This document shows, piece by piece, positions 25,448-38,823 of a DNA stretch of 64,000 nt; position 1 is the stretch's first letter; each line of letters begins with the position of its first letter. Source of the DNA: Sitta carolinensis (Eukaryota; Chordata; Aves; Passeriformes; Sittidae); contig CM063284.1 of assembly GCA_032173965.1 (NCBI GenBank), forward strand, positions 103,850,410 through 103,914,409. The letters are read 5' to 3'. Below the pieces are notes generated by a model. The model did not search any database. It saw only the letters and a program-made list of their open reading frames with translations, and was not told the origin of the DNA. Both the position numbers and the translations under genes were made by a program.

Positions 25448-28400
25448 TAGCCATCCTTAACTTACCATGCTTGTCAGTTCTAGGACTCAATAAAGGTATT
25501 GCACAATAGTTATTCTGAACAATTTGTAGGAAGGCTCTTGTTTCAGTTCAGAAAGCAGGATATGATATTGGTATCCATGTTTCTTGTCCTGACATGGTCG
25601 TTTTGAAAGTTTTGGCAGAGGTTGTAATCAGCAGAGCAGTAGGTACATGTTAGATTCAGGCCTGGTTTAGAGGTTTGACTGAACTGTTCATCTGGTACCA
25701 TAAAACATCAATTGAAAATCTGCATTTACAGAAAGCCAGAAAACAATCAGCCAGGTAACAAGGCTAATTTTTAACAGCCTAGAAATGAAAACAAAATCCG
25801 GTGAAAGCAAATCGTGATGAAGATATTTGATGAAACTCTATTTTACCAAGTCTTTTTGTAATTGTAATAGCAATTTCTTTATAAAAGCAATTTGCAATGA
25901 ATACAAACTAAGAGCAGTGATGTCATGATATGATGGTTTTTTGTACAAAGAGTGCATTAAAAATCTTTAGCTGTGACTCATTCTGGTTGCAAATGCAAAA
26001 TCAGGCTCACAATTTTATTTCTTCAGGCCACTCAGGAAAAAATGCTAGGAAGCTATTTAAAAATCCATCAAGTGGATGGATTTTCTTGGACAGAAAGCTA
26101 GTAGTCATTGTAGTTGAATGCTAAATTAAGGATTTCTTTTCTTAAAGTTTTTTTGTTTTCCTGTTAAAATGATTTTTAAATAACATCTATTGTGTCTACT
26201 TCTTAGGAAAACTTACCCGTTTTTAGTGCTGACACATTTTTAAGTACTGACTGAAGTAGTTTGATTTCTTGAGGCCAGAAGTCTAATTGAAAAATTATTA
26301 ATAAAATTAATCCAGCATTCAGAGTAGTGATTTGAATTTTCATGACAAGCTTTCATTTCTTCAAGTCTTTACACTTGACTCATCACTTTGTTTTTAACTT
26401 TTTGATAAGCGGAACTTCTGTGAAGAAGTCTATGTCAGTTTAAATGAATGTTCCTCCCATGTGAAGATTTCTTTGCAAATTACAGGCTGGGATTTATGTA
26501 TGGACCCTCTGACCACTCAAGCCATGCCTATAATGTGCTATAATGAGAAGTTTTGAGTGCCCACATATTTGAGTTACCTTTTAGTGATGAATTCTGCATG
26601 GCAGTCAGGTGCTAAACACCTAGACTGACATGGTTTGTCAAGTAAGTACAAAACACAAAATATATTTACCAAAAGCATGCAAATCTACACATTTGATGTT
26701 TGTATTACAAGTGGCTGCTAAAACAGAGAGTAATTCAAGAACTGGAGAACTTAGATACTCTATTGTTCTGGTATTTTTAGTTCAGTAACCTAGAATGAAC
26801 TGATGTCTTCTTCTGAATCATCTCTGAACTGATGTCTTCTGTAATGTAGCAGACAGAAGCCAATATTACCAAGCAACAGTTTGGACCACAAAGGAACAAA
26901 GTGAACACATTCAGACATTCAGCCACCATTATAAAGACACAGTGCCAAAGACATTAATTGATTATTTTCCCAGTGCATTTATTAATCACTTCCTCAAGAG
27001 CTTATGTTAAAATAAATCTCTGAATTATCCATCGCTGAATATGTTATTTTATAGATATTACTGCATTTTAAATAGAAGGACTTTAGAGACACAGAGTTAA
27101 CAAAAAGAGAGCATGAAAAGTGAATAGTAACATAGCTCCAAATAGAAGAAGCATTTTTCTAGAGGGTTAGGGAGTATGTTTGTATAGGCTGGGAAAATTA
27201 GTATAGAAAATACTCTATATTTGTTCAGAAAATTTGTTAAAAGGAATTTTTTCATATTGAGAATTGATTTTTCAGTCACAGTAAAAGGCAAGGGCCATCT
27301 GTAGAAACAACCTGATATTCTGAGCATGGTTTTCTATCCTAAGGTTGTTATTTTCCATTATGCAAAATTTACCAAGTGATCTGTAAAAAATACTATGGAT
27401 ATACTTAGGGTACTGCCAGTTTTGTTACAAAGTCTCCATTAGGAATGTGAGTCATGCACCATGTAGCACCCAGCATGTCATTACAAGCTTAAACAATAAA
27501 AGGTTTTGTAGCGTGACATGAAGATTCAGCTATTGGGGATATTTTCTGAATTCTGTGGGACTTCTATGAGATTGACTAGCCCAGAGACAGTAAAAATCAC
27601 CTATTCCTGTGAAAACTTATTGACTAGTTTTTCCTGTATTCCATGACCATTAAGTTACAACTCTGATTTACATCTTACTTTAAGATTCTCCATTGAAAGA
27701 TACTGCTCTTATTAATGCCTTCCAGAATCATAAAACTTTGATTCCTGGATATTCAGCCATAGTTATGGTAAACAAGATAAAATACAGAATACCTAAAAAC
27801 GTTTTGTCTTGCTTGCCTTAGACCTAGACCTTAAAGAGAACTTCATAAATAATAAACAGTTGAAACAATGCTAATTCCCTAAACTAAGAAAAGGAAGACT
27901 CAGAAAAATGAAATAAAAAAGGGCTAATAATGTGCCAGAGGAAATTAATTGAAATTAGATGAATTTAACAATGGTATAGCAAGATGGTTTTGGCTTCTTT
28001 ATCTCTTCGTATGTGCATCTATCAGATTTTTCATCATTCTCTATATTTAAAGAATGTGAAAAAACCCTTATATATTGTGCTATTAAATCATCTTCTCAGA
28101 GTGTTTTGCATACACTAGAAGGCCAAAGAAGATAAATCCATCAAAAAATAAGAAACGGAGATGCATCCCTTCATAAAGTTCCATTGAAACTTTCTTTTCT
28201 TCTCATATGGGAAACCTCTGATATCATAGAAATAAATAATAGTATCTAAGAGTGTTAATATTCTTTCTTATGATAATGAATGTTAACTTAGTTTTTCATC
28301 TTTTGTCTCATTAGTTAGTGTTACCTTTTAATATCTAGTTGAAAATTTAAACTATCATTATTACTCATTGTATAACTTTGAAAGTCATGGCAGAATTATT

Positions 28401-29981
28401 TTGGAAGAATTTCCTTTTCACCTGCATAATAGTCTAACTTTCTTTCTTGTTAACTCTCAGGTGTTTAACTTCTGGCATAAATGATGTGCAAGTTCTTCTA
28501 CTCATCCATTGTGAGTGTTTTCATAGAACTCAAAACAGTTTTATTCTTAGAGCAGCAAATCTCTCTTTCCTTTCTGCATGTTTCATACTACTAGATGCTT
28601 TCTCCTGTTCTTTTTCCATCACTAGGTACCCTGTTCCATTTGCTTCATCCATTTATGCATGATTTTGGACTTGGAAGAAGTGATAAATGTTGTCTCCTCT
28701 TTATCACTCAGTTCTTAAGTTGTTCTGACAGCAGAAAGTGCTGTTCCAGTTAGAGCAGGTTCATTAGGTCATCAGAAAGCATTATCAGGAGCACCTTTTC
28801 ACTTCCAGCCTTAGTGCACTAAATGCTGTTGCATCAAATTATTCCAATCATTAATTGGTCTGAGTCAGCATTCACCAGAGCTTGTAATACACACAGAAGT
28901 ATTCTGTCACAGTGGATGTTGCAATTATTACCTCTCATTTGCAATTCAATGAAGCTGTCATTTTTCTTTGCAGTTCTGCCTCTTTTTGCCATATGTTCTC
29001 CTCAATACAAGCAGTCAGGCAGCACTTTGAGTATCACTCATTCACCTCATCTCTTGCTTCTGTTGCTCACTGTGGAGCAGGCTTTCTGCAGCTACAGCCC
29101 CTTGATTGCTGCCTATGACTGCTTTCCCCTTTTGTTTTCCCTAATGAAGGAAGTTCACCAGCAACTTAGGCTTCACCATTATGCAGTTCATATTTTTGTT
29201 ATATTTGTACAATTTATAGCTGTAGTTGAATGTTATATAAATTATTAATTAGCACTTACTACTGTTTTACATTTCATAAGTACTGTACAAACTAACTAAT
29301 CAAGCAGTCAATAAATGAATTAAGCAAAAAACAGCACACAGTTACAGGAGTTGTTTTCTCTCATTGACCTTCTCTTGCATACTGTTATGCTGTGAAGTCT
29401 ATAATAAAAAAACCACTATGTATAAAAATTCTCCCAATTAGGTGATTTTTTTTTCAATTTTCTCACAGTAAAATATAATTGAAAACTAGTGCTTGTGGAG
29501 TTAGATGTAATACACCTGATTACATTGTATGGGTTTGTAAAAAGCTCTTTACTTCAACCTGTGTTCCTGTTCAAATGAACAGCAATATTGGCAGACATTG
29601 AGAGCAGCAATAGGCCAGCAGCAAACTCCTGGGGCTAATGTACCATATTCATGATTCCATAAAATTGTCTTGATATGCCCTGCTCATTAGCACAAAATAA
29701 AGAGAAAATATTTGTAGGGTGAACCTGGCAGTGTTGTCTGGTTTGTTGGGGTTTTTTTAATAATAAAAATACAGAGATAATTAAGATAAAATTTGCACTG
29801 TGCAACTCTTCATTTGCTTAGATGTGCATCAGGAACTTATGCTTGCCATATTTTAAGCCTGGGACATATCAGGTTATTTTGTGCACTTCTGAATCAGCTT
29901 TGTTGACAGTTGAGTTTGAACTTGCTTAGGTCTTCTACACTCGGTTTGACAAGACAGAAAAATACATGGTTTACGCTGATT

Positions 29982-30000
29982 AAAAAAAAAAAAAAAAAAA
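29982..30000. repeat. Poly-A tract (19 A)
   Basis: A run of 19 A after GATT. No processed-gene sequence is recognisable upstream. Confidence 0.95.
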
Positions 30001-31389
30001 GCAATTTCTCTATCAACAAAAGTAATGCATATCTGTGCAGGACATAATCCCTGCTTGTGCCTTGACTAACAAAGACAGTTCAGTTTGGTGGGAATCCATG
30101 CAGGAGTAAACTTTCCCCATTTTACCACCCAGTATGACATGAGGGAAAGAGAACGATTTTTTTCTTGACGGCGTTTTGGGTTTTTTTCCACATCAAGCAT
30201 AACTAGAGCCTTGTTCAGGAGGTTTGAGGGTTTGAGTTTTAAGTACAGGAAATGGATGATGACTGAACATAAAAAATTGTGCACCGCATGCGAAAGCCAT
30301 TACCTAGCCAGATGTTTTAACCATGGAAACTGGCAGGGGAAGCCTCTGTCATATATACACAGTGATGCTTTGGCTCCAAAGCAAGAGCAGAATGACCTAG
30401 ACATGAAAAAAAGAGATTTTTTTCACCAGGAAATAGTAAAGAGATATAAATGTCCTTTTAAAAATTTAGACAGATGATTTGTGGTAATAGAAATTTAACC
30501 TTTATGAAAAGGTATGATTAGACTATCAAAGTATCCCCGTTTGCAGATTCCTAATAGTGCTGCACAAGTAGAGTTCTTTACCACGCAGTGCATTTTCAGC
30601 CAACTGTGTAATTGAAAGTTTTTTCCTGCAACAGCTGGATGCCATTTTTTGACATGTTCGGTATAAAAAACTGCTCAAATGCCTCATGATTGCTATTTAA
30701 GCTGGAAACAATTTTTCTGCATTTCAAAGCAAAGGGAATTTTGATGATTGCAGGAATAGTATTTCATATAATAAAATCACGAGCTGGACATGTTTAAAAT
30801 TCACATATAGGTTCTGGAAGATGTACTCTGAAATTGTCTACTTTACACTGTGTACCAGGAGAAACAATAAACCTTGAGGGGTTTTTTAATTGTCTTCTAC
30901 TGCCCATCATGCTATTTTGGGGAATAGAGAGATGAAAATTTAGACTGGTTTAAAAGCACAGTAATTCTTGAAGAGCTACTGCTATATGTGTTCCCAAAAG
31001 GGAATTGATGCAATGTAAAGGCTGTGAGAGAAATATGTAGACCAGGGTAATTTGGGAAGGACTATTATATATTTCTGGAAATATTACTTGAAGTACAGGG
31101 ATTTTTAACCTATGTTTTGTTGCAACCATTTCCATCATGTACAGATATTTTAGCCTTAAATTTCAAAGGATGCATAAGAGTATTTGAGACGAAAAGATTG
31201 TAGTTGATTTGTTTGTAATATTTCACTTGACTGTGCAGGTGCAATGCAGAGACTGATCATATATATGGTATGAATAAATATTTCTCTCTATAGATATGTA
31301 TCAAATGGTAAGGGGAACTGGATTCTTGGGTCCCTATATATGCTTCACACTGAAACTATTTTATATATGGTAATCATGGCCTAAAATTT

Positions 31390-31482
31390 CCTTCCTTCCT
31401 TCCTTACTGCCTGCCTTCCTTCCTTCCTTCCTTTCTGCCTGCCTGCCTTCCTGCTTGCCTTCCTCCCTGCCTTCCTTCCTTC
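31390..31482. repeat. CCTT/CCTG pyrimidine microsatellite
   Basis: Tetranucleotide repeat of CCTT units interspersed with CTGC/CCTG variants on the plus strand, purine-rich on the other. The interruptions suggest an older tract with some stabilising substitutions. No gene is adjacent. Confidence 0.95.
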
Positions 31483-32039
31483 TGCTGACTGAACTGTTAA
31501 TGTTCTAAAAAATTGGGACTATCAGCTCAGTTTCAGCTGTCTTAATGGCATGAGGAATGGAACAAAACACATTAAAAGGTTATATTGTATTTTGGGGGTT
31601 TAAATATTTCTGTTTAAAATGCATTCTTGGGGTAGTGGTAGGTATAGAAAATTGTGGCTTTATGATTTTTAATTTCTTTTAAATTTTTTCTGTTTGTACT
31701 TTTCTGCCGGGTTTAGAGCCAAATTCTTCATGCACATTGCATGAAGGATGTCACAGTGGGGTAGTCAGGTGTGGAACTGTGGAAGCTTCTCTTTATTAAG
31801 AAACAGGTTTGGAAATATTAAGGTTTTATATAACTGATTCTTTCAGCTGCAATGAAAAGCAAATTAAAACCATTTACCTCCAGCTAGAATAGACTGCAGA
31901 ACTTCCCACTGGTGCTGATGCAGGAACATTTCATAGAGAATATTTTATTCCTCTTGTGGATTGATGTTGAGGGAAAGCCTATGCCTGGGATTTTTCCTTT
32001 ATGTCATGTGCAGACTTAAAACTCAGTTTCAAAAGCAAT
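31483..32039. other. Unique non-coding sequence
   Basis: I see no gene or repeat between the pyrimidine tract and the candidate conserved block. Confidence 0.55.
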
Positions 32040-33300
32040 TAATATTTATGAGTTTGGGCTGAGAATAATACAACTGCGGTGAGACAGTGAAATGTCTGCC
32101 ATTCACACACCGCTGTATAGTGGTAAAAATACATATTTAAGTTTGAATTAATTAAATTGTATTTAATACTTGCTCTGTGAGCTTGTAAACAGCAGCTCAT
32201 ATCAATGCTAGTGTACATTGTTGGCAAGTGACTGTGCTGTCAGCATAATTTTAGACACATTTCATTTCTTGCATAGTGCTTATTGCTAATACAGAACTTT
32301 AAAATTTTTCTCATTGGTGTGCCAGCTGCTAAAATCAGAAGGTTTTTCCAAGTTGTAATTTTTTGTGCATTGTATGCAGAAACAATGGAATGCAAATAAT
32401 GATTGTGTAGTAACTTCCTAAAGCATAATTAAAAATGACACTTTGCAGAGCCCTTTAATTTGCATTGATATTAATCCTTCAGGTTAGTTTATTTTCAGTT
32501 TAAAGTGAGGAATAGTCAAAAGACTGTGTCTCTATAATTGGTGGCAAATACAATCAGGCTAAAAGTGCTCTTCTTTTCTGCCTGCCTTCCTGAGCAGGAT
32601 GATGGAAGATATGAGCAGCTTATTATTGGCAACCTGGTGCTCCAGTTGTCTTGGGGAAAATAAGTGGTTTGCTCTGAGTATGAACAAAACCTTAATGTGT
32701 TATTATTACTGTAGATCAGGAGCTGAGCTGTAGGCATTGAAGTATTGCATTAATATTTGCTGTGCTTGGATTAGCTGAATTGGCAGTGCATTTAAGTAGG
32801 GACTTGGGCTTTCTTACTATTTGCTTAATTATATTTGTAATTTACTGTGGCTGAGTACTCAGCTTGATTTTTAATTGTCTGAGGGAGACTCTTAATTTTA
32901 CAAATGAGGTTCAATAAATGTGTGTGATATTGCAGTCTTGGCTTTATAGAAAGATGCCTGAGTTTTCAGCTCACTGCTAAGCTTTATGGCATTCCCATTA
33001 CTACTACACTACTGTGGTTGTAATCAAATTTTTAGGAGTTCATTTGTGTGTCGTTACTAGGCCGTTCTAATTTCTGTAATTATTATTATTTTGCTATAAT
33101 TTGGGTAGCAAATATATGAGGTTCCTTCCCAGTGCTTAGAAAGTAAAAAATATCTTGATGCTAATGGCTTAATATGCACCAAATCATCATGTGAAAGAGG
33201 CCTCGTCTGAACAGCAGAGGTTATCTGCCATTTGTCACCTCAGGTGACACCTTCATTGAAAGGTTGTAGTATATATAAAGCCTGTCTAAGTACACCTTTG
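32040..33300. promoter_or_regulatory. Candidate conserved non-coding (enhancer-like) block
   Basis: This 1.2 kb has the texture of vertebrate developmental conserved elements: AT-rich but high-complexity, no repeats, and many homeodomain-type words (TAATTA/ATTAAT). It holds two perfect POU octamers in opposite orientation, ATGCAAAT at 32390-32397 and ATTTGCAT at 32458-32465. A SOX-type AACAATGG (32381-32388) lies one base before the first octamer. A bicoid-type TTAATCC is at 32471-32477, and a palindromic double E-box GTCACCTCAGGTGAC is at 33234-33248. Conservation itself cannot be seen from one sequence, so this is inference. Confidence 0.35.
33234..33248. promoter_or_regulatory. Palindromic CACCT/AGGTG double site
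   Basis: GTCACCT-C-AGGTGAC is a perfect inverted repeat with a single-base centre. It holds two ZEB/SNAIL-type CACCT half-sites (or two AGGTGA nuclear-receptor-like half-sites, everted). It sits in the high-complexity block that may be conserved. Confidence 0.3.
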
Positions 33301-33689
33301 TAATGGAACAGATTTGGGTGGTTAATGTAGGTCAGTATCTTGATATTGTGCACAGAAAAATGGATACTCATCCACTTTCTCTGTGAATTATTTTAATAAA
33401 ATATAAGTGATGAAAAAAAACTAGTGGGAAAAAAACAGGTAAAAATTTCATCCATTTTCTCTACAATATGTATTGTTAATTGAAAATTTTGCATATCAGC
33501 AGAACCCTGGGAATGTAAAGAAGCATCATGTAGAAGAGAAATCAAATGGTTTAGTAAGTAATAAAACACCGGAAGACCTGCCCTTCATTTCCTTATTGAA
33601 ATTTGGCTTAATGATAATGGTCACACTGTGAATTAGTGTTCTGCACAGGAGTGGTACAGATGTGATTAGAGTCTGTTTCTCAGACTTAC
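33301..33689. other. Unique AT-rich non-coding sequence
   Basis: Nothing recognisable is present here other than short A-runs near 33413 and 33430. Confidence 0.5.
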
Positions 33690-33885
33690 AGATTCACAGA
33701 ATAATTTACCTAGTAAGGCATTACAGGCAGTTATCAAGTTGTGGAGGGTCTTGTTCTACTGAGTGTTCAGTATCTCCCAGGATGGAGATGCCACAGCCTC
33801 CCTGGGCACCTGTTCTCGGTTATTCTTTGCTCCTGTTCTTTGCCACACTTTCTTCCAAGTTTCTTTTTAATAAAATCTGTCTAAA
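33690..33885 (-). mobile_element. CR1 LINE 3' fragment, about 0.2 kb
   Basis: The minus-strand CR1 terminus is at the left (GATTCACAGAAT near 33691), followed by the near-consensus block 'GGATGGAGATGCCACAGCC' and 'CTCCCTGGGCACCTGTTC' at 33780-33815. Weaker matches to the downstream 'TTCTT..AATA..ATCT.TCTAAA' part run to about 33885. It is strongly 5'-truncated and decayed. Confidence 0.82.
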
Positions 33886-36800
33886 AACACACACAAAAAA
33901 AAAAATTACCATCAAATTCAAAAGTATTTTTATCCCGTGCCCTGTTTCATGCGTCTGAGATCAAAAGAAGGAATATACCAACATGTCAAATGTACTCTTT
34001 TAGCCTCCTGATGTCTTGAACTTTGGGTCTTTTTGAGCTGCATATTTCTAAACATTTATAGTTACCTAAATCGAGGGAATTTAAGTTTCCCACACTTTTC
34101 TTGACTTCTTTTGAAGGCAGGATTTGATCTCCCTGACCAACTGTGGCAGGAGTCCCAAAGTAGAATGGCACTTTGCAGAAAGGGCCACCCCTTTTTGTTC
34201 GTTTGTTCAGCTTTCTTTTTTTTTTTATGATGTGACTCTTAATCAGCTTGATTTAATGTCCTATGGTCGTTTTCATAATCTTCCATTATTCAATTTTCTC
34301 TTTTTTTATGGCATTGCAATATTCATTTGTCCCTCGTGTGGAAGTTACTCTGTATGCTCCATCATCATCTTGCTTTTTTGTGAACCTTGTCAGATTGTAC
34401 CTCTCTGATTAAATAAAAAATAGGGAAAGTGGTCAGAGAAGGCTAGCATGCGTAGACATGCACAAATAGGAAAGACCAAAAGCAAAACAGATGAAGAATT
34501 AAAGAAATATTAGAACTATTAAGCCAATGTTGATTCAGTTTGAGCTGTTGACATAGGTAGTACCGTGTGTTTGTACAGAATCTGAAGCATGCTAGTCCAT
34601 GGCCATCTCCGAAAATTCTTAGATTCTTAAAACACTTAGATGTTTGTAGAAAGTTACTTTCAAATTTTATCATTTTTACACTTCAGGCAGTGCCTTACAG
34701 TGTGCTTCACACTTGTGTGAGCCAGGTGATACCTTTACATTGCTTGCCTTCAGTGTCTCTGTCATCTCTAAATACATCTGACAAGTTAAAATTTCTCTTA
34801 CCCAAGCAACTTCTGTCCATTAAGAGAAACCAATATGAGCCCAGCTTCAGCAAGGTTCTCAACCAAATCTTCAAGCATCGGAGTTCTAATGGGTTCAGAG
34901 AAGTCCTTACAATTCAAGACTCCTCCTAAGGACAAGGAGGATTTGTTCCTTTAGAGATTTATGTTTGTAAGCTCCCTAAGGAGATGTTGTAAGAAAAAAT
35001 CAATACAGTTTACTTGTTACAATTAAATATTTTGTCAATTTTATACTCTCACAGAAAATCTGAAATGCTTATGATGTAGTCAATATTACAGGCAAATTAA
35101 AGCTTTCCTGAAAAAGAGATCCTGTCAACAGGAAATCTCTGCATTTCTGAAATAATTTAAAAGCAGTTTCTAGTTTTGTACCTCTTTCTTGATCTCACTG
35201 TCAATTTGATAGTTCTATCATCTCATTTTCCTACTTTGAGCATATTGTTTTCTCTACTGTTTTTTTCGGTTCTGATAAAAAAACCCCTGCACAACCAACC
35301 CAGAAGGACCAACTGTAGAGAAAGAACTGAAAATTTAGGTTTAAAATTAAGAAGAAATACACTAAAGATAGTTACATACCTCAAGGGAGAGGCAGGTCCT
35401 CAAAGCCAACTCTACAAAAAGTGCTGTCATTTGAGTACTAGTGGAATGTGTTTCTATCCTGACAGTAAGGTCAGAGATCTAAAGCAGTGTCAGAATTTAG
35501 TTTATCTTGGAAACAGGACTGAGTAAATATAAAGAAAGTAGCAGAGGAGGCTGCAGCTGTCATCTGTTTTACTGCTTTAGATGTCAAGGAATTCCCAGGA
35601 ATAATCACCTCTTGTGTGCAGAGGCTATTCCTGTCCTCTTAGTGGTTACTTGAAATAATTTCAGTCCAAAGCTTGATGTTTTACTAAGATGTGCATCCTG
35701 CTTCCAAAGGAATTATTTTATGCAAGTTTTTTAGCCTGTGGGAAGTAGGACATCAGACTCTGATTGGGTTGGTCTCTTCTAGTTTTATAAACATGAGTTT
35801 ATAATATTTTCAGGTTATTTTTGCTCTGAAAATTTTTACTTGCTTTTTCTGACAGCTAACCCCCAATAGTTAACTGTGGTATTTCTTTGAATGAGCACCA
35901 AGAGATGAAAATAATTTAAGAATGCATCAAACAAGTTATTGTAGTGATAGATCTTCAGTATAGTCCAAGGCGTTAGTATCAAAATACCCTTAGCTATGAA
36001 TTATTTTTTCTTTTAATACACTTTATAGTAAAAGTTTGATTTGAGATGTTAACTGCATTTACAAGACAAAATATTCACACTTTTTCTGGCTGGTACTTTC
36101 AAATTGTTCACATGAAAAAAGACAGAATAAAATAGGCTAGACCTTTAGGTGATGAGAAACAAATAGTGAGGTGACTCATAGAGAACAAATATAGAACACA
36201 GAGGAAAGCGATTTATTTCTGTAAGCCTCAGTAAGTAGTACTGGAGAAATAAGAGGGAAAAACACATAATTTTACTTAAAAGAGAGAGAAAATGGCTTAA
36301 AAATAAGTATTTTCAGTTTATGTAATTTTTAAAAATCATATATTTTAATGTGCAGTGACTTCCCATTGCAATTTTGTCCACTAGCCATTGGATGCTGGGG
36401 GAGGAAGCACCATGTATACAACTGGGTAGCTCAGATTTTCTCACTATATTCCTCTTTTTCCAGACATTGGCAGCAGGATTACATGGTGTTTATGTAGAGT
36501 GAGAAAAGGTTGTGGAAGGGAGCAAGTGGGGGAGAGGTGAGCTTGCAGAGATTTACTGAGGCTGTTGCATGTAACTAGTGTTTGTATCTTTTGGTAAAAG
36601 AACCAATGAACTCCTTATGCATTGTGTAGGGAGAGTAAGAAGGTTGAGATGACACCACAAATGCAATGTATTATGCAATCAAAATACTCTTTTTTTTGTT
36701 GCAAGAAGAAAAGTGTGGAACCACATGAAAACCTTGCCATGGAGCATTGTTATAAAACATCTCAACGTTGCTGTGATTTTAATGAATACATGGATCCTTG

Positions 36801-38757
36801 CTGTGTTAATGATTTTATCTTGTTTCAGGCTAGTAGTTTTAACTCCTACACTTTGATTGTGTTTCAGAACAGTCAAGCATCAAGTATTGGAACTGACATC
36901 TGAATTAAAGAGTGTGCAAAAAATCTCTTCCCTCTTTAACTATTGAAACAACTAAAATGGAAAACTGACTAAAAGAGGTGAGTCCTTTCCTCTGATCATT
37001 CTCCTTGATCTCTCTCTGCCTTTTATTAATTTTCTCCAGATCTGCCTCCTGCAAAGGCAGGGAGCGAAATGACTGTAAACTCTCAAATGCTTTAATGGAA
37101 ATGAAGGTAGCTAGAAAATTACACATATGATAACCCATCTTTGTACTTAACTAGTTATGCTGGCTGAGGACTCTGTTAATACTGGGTGTCTTTGAATGTC
37201 ATGGTGAATGATTTTCACAAGTCTGATATGAATGTAAAAATGTGTATACATATAATATAAATTTAATATAAACTTCAATGTTGAGCAGTGCCCCATAGAG
37301 CTAGATACACCAGAGCTGTGGAGAGAGCACAGGGAATGTAAGAGGAAGGATTGATTTGGCCTAGAGGAAAAAAGGGGAGAGGTCAGAGGAAAAAATGTAT
37401 TACAGAAGACAAGCATGGCAAGGGGTCACAGCAACATTGAAACAGCCTGGAAAAGCTCTGGTAGGGAAAGAACTTCACTTCCCATGGTTTCCACAGATAT
37501 TTTACTTGCTTTTTTTCTGTTTGTTTTGGGGTGCTTTTTACACTGAGACCCGATAGGACATACTGAAGATAAGCTGGAAAAGAAATGGAATAGCAATGAA
37601 ATATCTACATATAGTAAACTATTGGTATTTCCCAGTGTTAATCATATGGAGACAAATTAAAATCAGTTCCATATCCTGTTTCTTTATTACCACATGGCAG
37701 ACTTAAGCATATACGCACTAGAAACAGGGAGAGTATATATACATCTTTTTTAAATGGTGGTCAATCTGCCTGTGATTTGTTATGATTTTAAAAGTAACTC
37801 TTAGAACTGTATTCTATATTGACTCACTTAATTTCAGTTATATGCAATGTAATTGTAATGTTAAATTGGTATGTTAATAGTATAATTGGTTATGGGTATT
37901 TTAGTTTAGTTAGGTATGATACTGTACTTCAATTGTAATTTGTAAATTTCCCTGAGTGGAGCATGAGTTTAAGATACTGCATGAAACATATTACATCTTA
38001 GGAATACTCTTTGTGTCACTCCAGAGTGGTTTTTTTCCACTTTTCCATTGTGTTCCATTGGTACAAAAAATTTCAATGGATACCTCACTTTAAAAATATA
38101 ATTTCTAACAATTAGAATGCTATCTAATCATCCAACACCTTTGTATTTTGGTAAATGTATTTTAAGAGGAGAAAGAAGCAGAGTCTTGAAACATTTCCAT
38201 AGCCATAAAACTGTATCCATGATGATTTATTACATGAGATATATATAGATATAGAGATATGATTTTGTATATTATATATACATATATGTAGTATACATAT
38301 ATATTTATACATTGCAAATATATATTTCTGAGGTTCATGCACACGATAAAAAGTGGTAAATTTTCTTTGCAGAATGGGACTTGGAACTAGTGTGTATCTT
38401 CTGACAATGTGAAATAGATCAGTTCAGCTGACTTTGCCTCAGTTTGGCCTTCTGTAGAACCCTGAAACTTTATTGAAAAGGTGACATAAGGTTTGCAGTG
38501 GTGTGATTTTTCCTGGGCAAAGGTTGGGTTTTTACCTGAGGAGTTGGGGTTTTTTGCACTAATACATTTGCTTATCATTTGCATATATTTATTTGCATTT
38601 TCATGCACACAGAACCCCTCACCCTGTCCCCTTAGCTTCCAGTAGCTTGGGTAAAAGAAAACATTATGTCATTGAAGAATTTATTTTGATTATTGACACA
38701 TTTAATTAAAGAACAGGGTGTGGTCCACTTATTTTCCTCAGGAATCTATTGACAATA
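33886..38757. other. Gene-free, mostly unique region
   Basis: No exon or repeat family is recognised. An A-run at 33895-33905 and an AT-rich simple tract at 38239-38327 are present. Short open frames, such as 34567-34929 and 35176-35526 on the plus strand, have no family resemblance. Confidence 0.55.
38239..38327. repeat. Impure TA-rich simple repeat
   Basis: Irregular ATAT/GATA/TACATA units over about 90 bases. This is a decayed AT microsatellite. Confidence 0.85.
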
Positions 38758-38823
38758 TCACTTAAGAGGGACTCAATGGCCCTTGTGGGTCCCTTCCAAC
38801 TCAGACTACTCTATGATTCTGTG
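38758..38823 (+). mobile_element. CR1 LINE 3' terminus only
   Basis: A very short copy holding the last ~65 bases of a CR1. It has 'GGGTCCCTTCCAACTCAGAC', then CTATGATTCTGTG ending at 38823. The terminal octamers are intact, so the 3' end is precise. This is an extreme 5' truncation. Confidence 0.88.

Larger units (their letters stand above)
23580..31389. other. Gene-free region with homopolymer tracts
   Basis: No gene or CR1 fragment is recognised. Homopolymer runs at 24524-24546, 25396-25444 and 29982-30000 are listed separately. The open frame at 28823-29248 (plus, 141 codons) and those at 23896-24150 and 30211-30477 have no recognisable domain. A 16-base word containing TGAACTGATGTCTTCT recurs at 26796-26811 and about 26825-26840. 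Confidence 0.55.

Noticed and set aside
25152..25490. Minus-strand frame with a long poly-lysine run
   Set aside because: It is the translation of the poly-T tract.
28823..29248. Plus-strand open frame of 141 codons with hydrophobic stretches
   Set aside because: The hydrophobicity follows from T-rich sequence; no signal peptide pattern followed by a known domain.
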